A stretch of DNA of 64,000 nucleotides from Eonycteris spelaea. Its lineage: Eukaryota; Chordata; Mammalia; Chiroptera; Pteropodidae. This document shows positions 55,786 through 64,000 of this stretch, piece after piece; the stretch's first letter is position 1; each line of letters opens with the position of its first letter. The notes under the pieces were generated by a model, which saw nothing but the letters and a program-made list of their open reading frames with translations, was not told where the DNA came from and did not search any database. Location of the stretch: NCBI GenBank assembly GCA_003508835.1, contig PUFA01000311.1, positions 806,001 through 870,000 on the forward strand, written 5' to 3'. Both the position numbers and the translations under genes were made by a program.

Positions 55786-56059
55786 CGTGTCCCCCGCTTC
55801 CTAGGTCCACCCCGGATTCTGGGTCCTAGAGTCATACCCTGGAGTGCCCCGTGGACATGCTGGGCCATTCCCCACCTCTCCTCTGTGGTCTCAGAGCACA
55901 CTGCGTACTTCTAGAACATTCCTTAATACATGAGGAATCATAGCCGGTCACGTGCATTGTGTGTTCCTCCCTCCAGACTCTGAGCAATTTGAGGGCACAG
56001 ACCTCAAGCCAGTTAGGCACCGAGGAAATGTTGACTTATTTGCTTAATTAACTGTTGGC

Positions 56060-56432
56060 CTTAGTTCAGGCTGTTATAGCAAAATACCATAGTCTGGGAG
56101 GCTTAAACAGCAGGAATTTAATTCGCATGGTTTAGAGTCGAGATCCAGGTGCCGAGCAGGTCGGTTTCTGGTTAGGTCCTCTGCCTTGCACATGGCCGCC
56201 TTTTTCTGTGCCCTCACATGGCCAAAAGGAGGAGGGAAAGAGAAAGGGAGTGAGCAAGCTCTGTTCTCTTTTCCTCTTCTTATGAGGGCACTAATTCATC
56301 ATGGGGACCCCACCCCTGTGACTTTATCCAAACTAAAAACCTCCCAAAGGCCCGCCTCTAAATCCCCTCACCCTGGGGTTAGGGCTTCAACATGGGACTT
56401 TGGAGGGGGACGCAGCCATTCAGCCCATAACA
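56060..56432 (+). repeat. Family A-type repeat
   Basis: 'caaaataccatagtctggga', 'ggcttaaacagcaggaattt', 'tgagggcactaattcatcat' and 'acgcagccattcagcccata'. Confidence 0.8.
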
Positions 56433-56504
56433 CCGTGAGAGTTTTGCATTTAATGTATCTTTTACACGAATGAGAAAACCAAGACCAGAAAACGGTGTTT
56501 TCCA

Positions 56505-56720
56505 GAGGCACGATAGTGCTTGGGACTTTGCAAGCCCATCAGACCTGAGTCCCACCCTGACACGGCCACTTGCTGGCTGTGGGAGCAAGTGACTTAACCT
56601 TTCTGAGCCTCAGTTTCCTCATCTGTAAGATAGGGATGATACCCGCCTCCTAGATGGGTCTCGAGGGGATACGGATAACCACCCAATGAATGGCAGCTGT
56701 TGTTAGCAATGTAAGAAATT
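56505..56720 (+). repeat. MIR
   Basis: 'tttctgagcctcagtttcct' followed by 'catctgtaagatagggatga' and an 'aatggcagctgttgttagc' tail. Confidence 0.92.
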
Positions 56721-57865
56721 ACCAGGTGCTGTTTCCTCTGCATCCGGTGGCCACTCAGCCCAGAGAAGCGGAAGCAGAGCCCAGGCACGAGAGGTCTGGG
56801 ACCACCGGTTCTGCTCACCAGAGCCAGGGCTCGCTGGCAAGGAGGATGGGCTGACAGGCAGACCAGGGAAGCAGCAGGAAGCGAGGGTGATGAAAGTGAC
56901 TAAGAGATACCTCCTCCTGACCCCCTGGGACATCTGGGGCCCAGTAGTGTGTGGGGTTGGAGGGACCCCACAGATGTGGCCCCCAGAGCCTCCCCTCCTC
57001 CTCTCCTGGCTGGCATCCAAGGCTGATCTGGGCAGGAGGCGGCAGGATAGTGCATTCGTGGGTGGCTGAATTGAGGCCAGGGGAGCGAACAGCCAGATTG
57101 AGTGGGAAGGTGACAATTTATTCTTTAAAAAAGAGAGAGAGAGAGAAAAGAAGAAGAAGAAGAAGAAATGAGCCTTGAACCCCACCAGTGTGTTCTTTCC
57201 TTAGCAAACTCCATGTCCCCAGAGGCTCCCATTCAGGCCCAGAGACCTGGGGAGGTGGGGGCGGGGCCTGGCTGCTGCTCATGGAAGGGAAGGACCCGGT
57301 AGTTTAGTCTGGTTTCCGGAGCAGCAGAGCAACGAGTTCCCTGTGTGGTCCCTTCCCCACCCCTTCCTCCCCACCCACCCCAGCCTCTTCCCCGGCCTCC
57401 CCCTACTCTGAAAATCCTATTTCTCCAAAGACTCCATCTGTCTCATAGCTTTGGGCCTTGGCCCATACTGTTTCGCTACAAGGCACGCGCTCTCTTTCTC
57501 TGTGACTCCTGTTTATCCTTCAGGTCCCAGTTGAGATATCACCTCCTCCAGGAAGCCTCCTTGATCTCCAGGTGGGGTTATGGGCCACTTTTAGGTGCTC
57601 CGGGAACAATGCCCTATCTGAGAAGGGGACTCTGGTGTCCTGTCATGATCATCCGTGGGCTCCTGAGGGACAGTAGTGGGCAGTCGCTAGTTCAACTAGG
57701 GTAGAGAAAAGGGGCAAATAACCAGCTTCTGAAAGAATGTGGGCTGCTTCCTCAAGTTTTTGCCTGCAGGCTTGTTGAGTGAATAAGGGAACGACAAGAG
57801 GGTCCGGACCATCTCGACGGAGACCAAAGGAAACGGACCTACACGCAGCACAAGTCGCTAATCTA
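56721..57865. other. CLEC19A intron DNA, unassigned
   Basis: A GA/GAA-rich run is at 57127-57168. The stretch 57430-57720 ('tcaggtcccagttgagatat', 'tcacctcctccaggaagcct') is L2-like. Confidence 0.45.
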
Positions 57866-57867
57866 GA

Positions 57868-58030
57868 TCTGGAGACAAACAGCCTGGCTTCGTAACTTGG
57901 CTGTGCCACTTAGGAGCTGTGTGACCTTGGGCAAGGTCCTCGACCATCTCTGTGCTGCGGTTTCTCTGTCTGTAAACTGGGGGTGACCGACATTGCAGAC
58001 GGGCGAAGGCTGAATGAACTGGTGAGTACG
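57868..58030 (+). repeat. MIR
   Basis: 'acttaggagctgtgtgacct', 'ttgggcaaggtcctcgacca' and 'gtctgtaaactgggggtgac'. Confidence 0.9.
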
Positions 58031-58749
58031 AAGCGTTTGCCCCTGTGCCGAGCCCAGAGGGAAGCTCCGTGGGCTGGCCCTGGTCATTCTGTCGCCGTTA
58101 CTGTCAAACCGTAAAACCTACAGACATCCCTTCGCGAGAGAGACCGAGGTCAGCGAAGGCTCTTTGGGGTTCAGCTTGAGGAAAGACCCCCCCCGGGACG
58201 CTTCTAGTCCAAGTTTCTGAAACCCCAGAGGAAAAGGCAGGGTGGGGGCGGGGCGGACGCCTGGCAGAGTGGAGTTCATTAGCAGTTCCTTTCCGTCCCC
58301 AGGTCCCCCAGATTAAAGGCCTCTGCCTGCCCGGCGGAAAGGGAGTAATGGAGCAGTGACCTGTCACAGCCCCATTTTCTGGTACGTTTCACCCCAGGCA
58401 TCCCTAACCACCTTTTGCTCAGTGGAGAACATCAAAGGAACCAGGAGCGGGGAAGGAGGGGGTGTAAGTCGCTCTCTGAGGCCGCACCTCAGGGAGGTTC
58501 TTTTCCGCACAGGGGACTTGCTTTTAGAATAGCCCTCAGGCTTGAGGACCCCAGGGAAGCCTTGGAGCCTCCTCTAGGAACAAATGCCCACCCCTCCTCC
58601 TCCCCCTCACACCCCATCCCCCATTTAACCAATTCTTCTGTCTCCCTTGCCAAACCCCACCCCGTGAGTGAGTAAATGAATGAGTGACTGAGTGATTCCA
58701 CCAGGCTCCCTCCTTCGGTCTCCCCCACCAACACTCCCCAGACTTTCCA

Positions 58750-58855
58750 GTCCAGGCGAATCACTAGGATTCGTGTTAAAATGCAGGTTCTGACTCAAGA
58801 GGTCTGGGGCCGGGGGTGCCGAGGTTCCGCACAGCAGTGAGTTCCTTGGCGATGC
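58750..58855 (+). repeat. MER5-type fragment
   Basis: 'gcgaatcactaggattcgtg', 'ttaaaatgcaggttctgact' and 'ggtctggggccgggggtgcc'. Confidence 0.8.
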
Positions 58856-59825
58856 CAACGATGTCCCTCCCGGCAATCCCTGTGCTAAATCATCTGGGAA
58901 ACCAGGGTCAGTCAGCTGCCAAGTCCACGACCATCATCCTAGAGTCAAGGCACCTGCCCCCACAAGAGGATCATTGCCCCCCCCACCAAGAAGCAGTACG
59001 TGGGTCCCTAGCACGCATTTAGTCATTCGAAGCTCGTTATTGGGCACCTAATAATGTGTCAGGCCCTGGGGACAGAAATGATCGCAATGGACATGGACCA
59101 GGCGGAGACCAGCGCGGAACGCCCAGCATCACGAGGCGCCCTTCAGCCCTCGCGGCTGATGCCACGGGGAACCCGACGCTGAGGGGAACATCGAGGCAGT
59201 GTCCCCCTAGCCCAGGGCTCGGCTGAGAAAGGAGGACACGGGGTTCGAGGGGCAGGGACAGGCGAGGACACCGAGCCCACCGACCTCCCTTTGCCTTAGA
59301 GAGGAGGGTTTAAGAGGACACATTCTCCACCAGTTTGGATAATGGAGCACGTTGAAAAAGAGCTGGCCAGGACCAACCAGGACTGCCCAGTGCGGCTGTC
59401 TGGGGTGGTGGAGGGGCTGGTTCGGATCAACTTGGAAAAGCCCGATGGCTCTGACCAGTGACGGAAGCGTGGCTTGGAACCTGCCTGCTTAGCATGTAGC
59501 GCTATGGATTAAAGCAACGTTCCCCCTTTTTCTTTTTTCTCGGAAAAAATTCACAGAGGTACACATGTGTGCATAGGCACACATCCACACTTTCGATTTC
59601 GCATTGACTTTCAGGGGTTTTCCTGGACCCCTGAAGCTTCTTTACTCCACTTAGGAGAGCCCGAGTGATAGTTAATAATCAATCATACTCTGAAAGCAAT
59701 CCACGTATGCCAAGGGGTCGCCGAGTTTGTTTGCCCCAGTTATTTGGCCTAGCAGCTCTGTGACGTGGACGCGAAAAGGCGATCGACCATTCTCAGCCCT
59801 GTAGATTTCCCCAGGACGAAGCATC
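58856..59825. other. CLEC19A intron DNA with a short unexplained open stretch
   Basis: An L2-like 'attgggcacctaataatgtg' is at 59039. A 39-codon frame at 59342-59461, opening MEHVEKELARTNQ and ending in TGA, is not recognised. No supported gene. Confidence 0.4.
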
Positions 59826-59827
59826 AC

Positions 59828-59960
59828 TTGCACTTGAAGATCAAAGATTTTGGTGTCAGGAGACTTGGTTCAAATCTCTCTACTCTGCCCCTTACTAGCT
59901 GGATAACCTGGGGCAAGTCATTTCTCCTGGCTAATAGGAACGTGACTCATCCTAAATGCT
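59828..59960 (+). repeat. MIR
   Basis: 'gatcaaagattttggtgtca', 'ggttcaaatctctctactct' and 'acctggggcaagtcatttct'. Confidence 0.85.
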
Positions 59961-60369
59961 CTCTCCGTACATGTTGTCCACCGCGTGTTTTATTCATGAG
60001 CTCAGCCGGCTATTATAAGTGGCTTGAAAGGCAAAGATTCGACACTCGTGGGTACCACAAAAGGGACCTAAGTATCAGCCAACTTGATACAAGCTGAGAA
60101 GGGAAGGGCCGTGCGGGCGTCAATGCAGCCTGTCAGGTGCAGAGCTGGTGGCTGGGACCCAGGGCTTCTCGATCTTAGTCTAGCAGATGTCAGCACCGGC
60201 CAGGGCCTGCCCTCCTGGATTAGCCATCCAAGCTAGTTCAAGGACGGTTTTGAGCACACCTTCCCCCCGTCTCCTTGGCCCTTTGGAGACCTATGGGAGA
60301 CCTTTCCTTTCTCCAAAGTGGGTGTTTTGGTTTGTTCCTTCAGGAGAGATGCTGAAAAGGCTTGGTGCA

Positions 60370-60800
60370 CAAAGCTGTTCATTTCAGTATTATGTGTAAT
60401 TGTTTTTTTTTTTTTTTAAGGAATAATCTAGTTATCCATAAATAGGGGGATGATTTAATAAACTCTAGAGGGTCCGCTCAGTGGAATCGTCAAGAGCTAT
60501 TTAAAACACTGTCTACTAAAACTTAACAGTGACATGGGGCAAATCCGTATGCTCTAATTTTCAGAAACCAGAATGCAGCCGGGTATTTATAGGACAATAT
60601 AATTGCAATCACATTTTTTTTTTAAAAAAATCACTACATTCAAGCATGACAGGAAGGAAAACATATCAAAGTCGTGACATTTTCTAAGTGTTCTCTAATG
60701 AGCATATATTGCTTTCATTATTTTCTAAATTTTAGGTACACGTCTGTTTTTTTTTTTTTTTTTTTTTGGATGAATCATAAAGGAACCTGTTTCACTTTCA
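60370..60800 (+). mobile_element. L1-like 3' fragment
   Basis: 'tttcagtattatgtgtaatt', 'aactctagagggtccgctca' and 'gtcaagagctatttaaaaca' suggest a diverged L1 3' end. Includes T runs at 60402-60417 and 60747-60768. Confidence 0.55.
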
Positions 60801-60827
60801 TTCTTGGAAACATGTCATAAGCTGTAG

Positions 60828-63662
<2,835 letters not shown>

Positions 63663-63745
63663 CTACGTCTTCGTGTTTGACCTCGTGAAAGCTGTGTTCC
63701 TGGGATCCCAGCCACATCTGGACGGGACTTCATGACCACAGACAG
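63663..63745 (+). CDS. CLEC19A: CLEC19A exon 3, with frameshifts and a premature stop
   Basis: The exon lies between 'catttgcag' and a GTGAGTGA donor. Read in the frame carried from exon 2 it gives SYVFVFDLVK, then KAVFLGSQPHLDGTS and a TGA at 63733. The expected sequence is SWEEN-VFVxDLV, SCVPGIPAD and VWTGLHDHRQ. SCVPGIPA and TGLHDHRQ are still encoded in the DNA, one in each of the two other frames. This requires two one-base losses, at about 63687-63691 and 63711-63714, plus a nine-base loss right after the acceptor (the WEE codons). If real, the lectin domain is cut short and the gene is inactive. If an assembly error, the exon is normal apart from the three-codon loss. Comparison is from memory of the human protein. 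Confidence 0.82.
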
Positions 63746-64000
63746 GTGAGTGAGGAAGCAGTGGCCATCAGACCCTCTCAGGCGCCCCAGCCAAGACGCC
63801 GTACACACGTGCCCGGCATACAAAGAGAAATCAGACACCACGATGCCCCAGTTAGCATACGATAAGCATCGTGGCAGAGGATGCGATGGGGGCCTCTGTT
63901 TGGCTTGGGTTCTCCCCAAAGCAGCCCCCGAAACATGCGTAGATGTGCAAGTGATTTTCGAGGGGGAAACGTCTGTGAAGGGGGAAAGGGAGGGGGCGTA
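63746..64000 (+). other. CLEC19A: CLEC19A intron 3 (5' part)
   Basis: Begins GTGAGTGA. No further exon before the window ends, so the rest of the lectin domain lies outside. Confidence 0.7.

Overview
This is nuclear DNA from a eutherian mammal. Coding sequence is confined to short exons with GT-AG splice sites. The rest is intron and intergenic DNA full of old mammalian repeats: L1, L2, MIR, MER5- and MER20-type hAT elements, LTR remnants and microsatellites. I see no Alu, B1/B2, carnivore, ruminant or pig SINEs, so primate and rodent are unlikely, but the order cannot be fixed from this window.

Two genes lie head to tail on the + strand, in the order known for human 16p12.3. The first is the 3' end of SYT17 (synaptotagmin-17, also called B/K protein): exons at 16799-16919 and 19183-19338, and the last coding exon at 45037-45230. 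Together they encode the C2B domain. The 3' UTR probably ends near 46420. Bases 1-16798 are read as the preceding SYT17 intron; no C2A exon was found there. The second is CLEC19A, a secreted C-type lectin-like protein: exon 1 (signal peptide) at 52669-52759, exon 2 (start of the lectin fold) at 60874-61039, exon 3 at 63663-63745. The gene continues past the window. A processed GPX4 (glutathione peroxidase 4) retrocopy sits at about 17020-17690, in the SYT17 intron just after the first exon here.

The last SYT17 exon carries three separate one-base deletions relative to the expected C2B sequence. CLEC19A exon 3 carries two, plus a nine-base loss, and reads into a stop. The underlying codons stay well conserved, so unpolished assembly indels are the simplest explanation, but real gene decay is not excluded.

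The most unusual non-coding feature is 4517-5280. It is a CpG-dense GC island that is recognisably an L1 3' end, with A->G and T->C changes throughout, while homologous L1 pieces elsewhere in the window stay AT-rich. Other notable items are an 880-bp CAT/CAC array with a 183-bp higher-order period, overlapping NRF1-like motifs upstream of CLEC19A, a nested transposon stack at 41035-42470, and several repeat-free stretches that look like candidate conserved non-coding elements.

No operon, CRISPR array, tRNA or rRNA gene was seen. Repeat family names are from recognition by eye and their borders are approximate.
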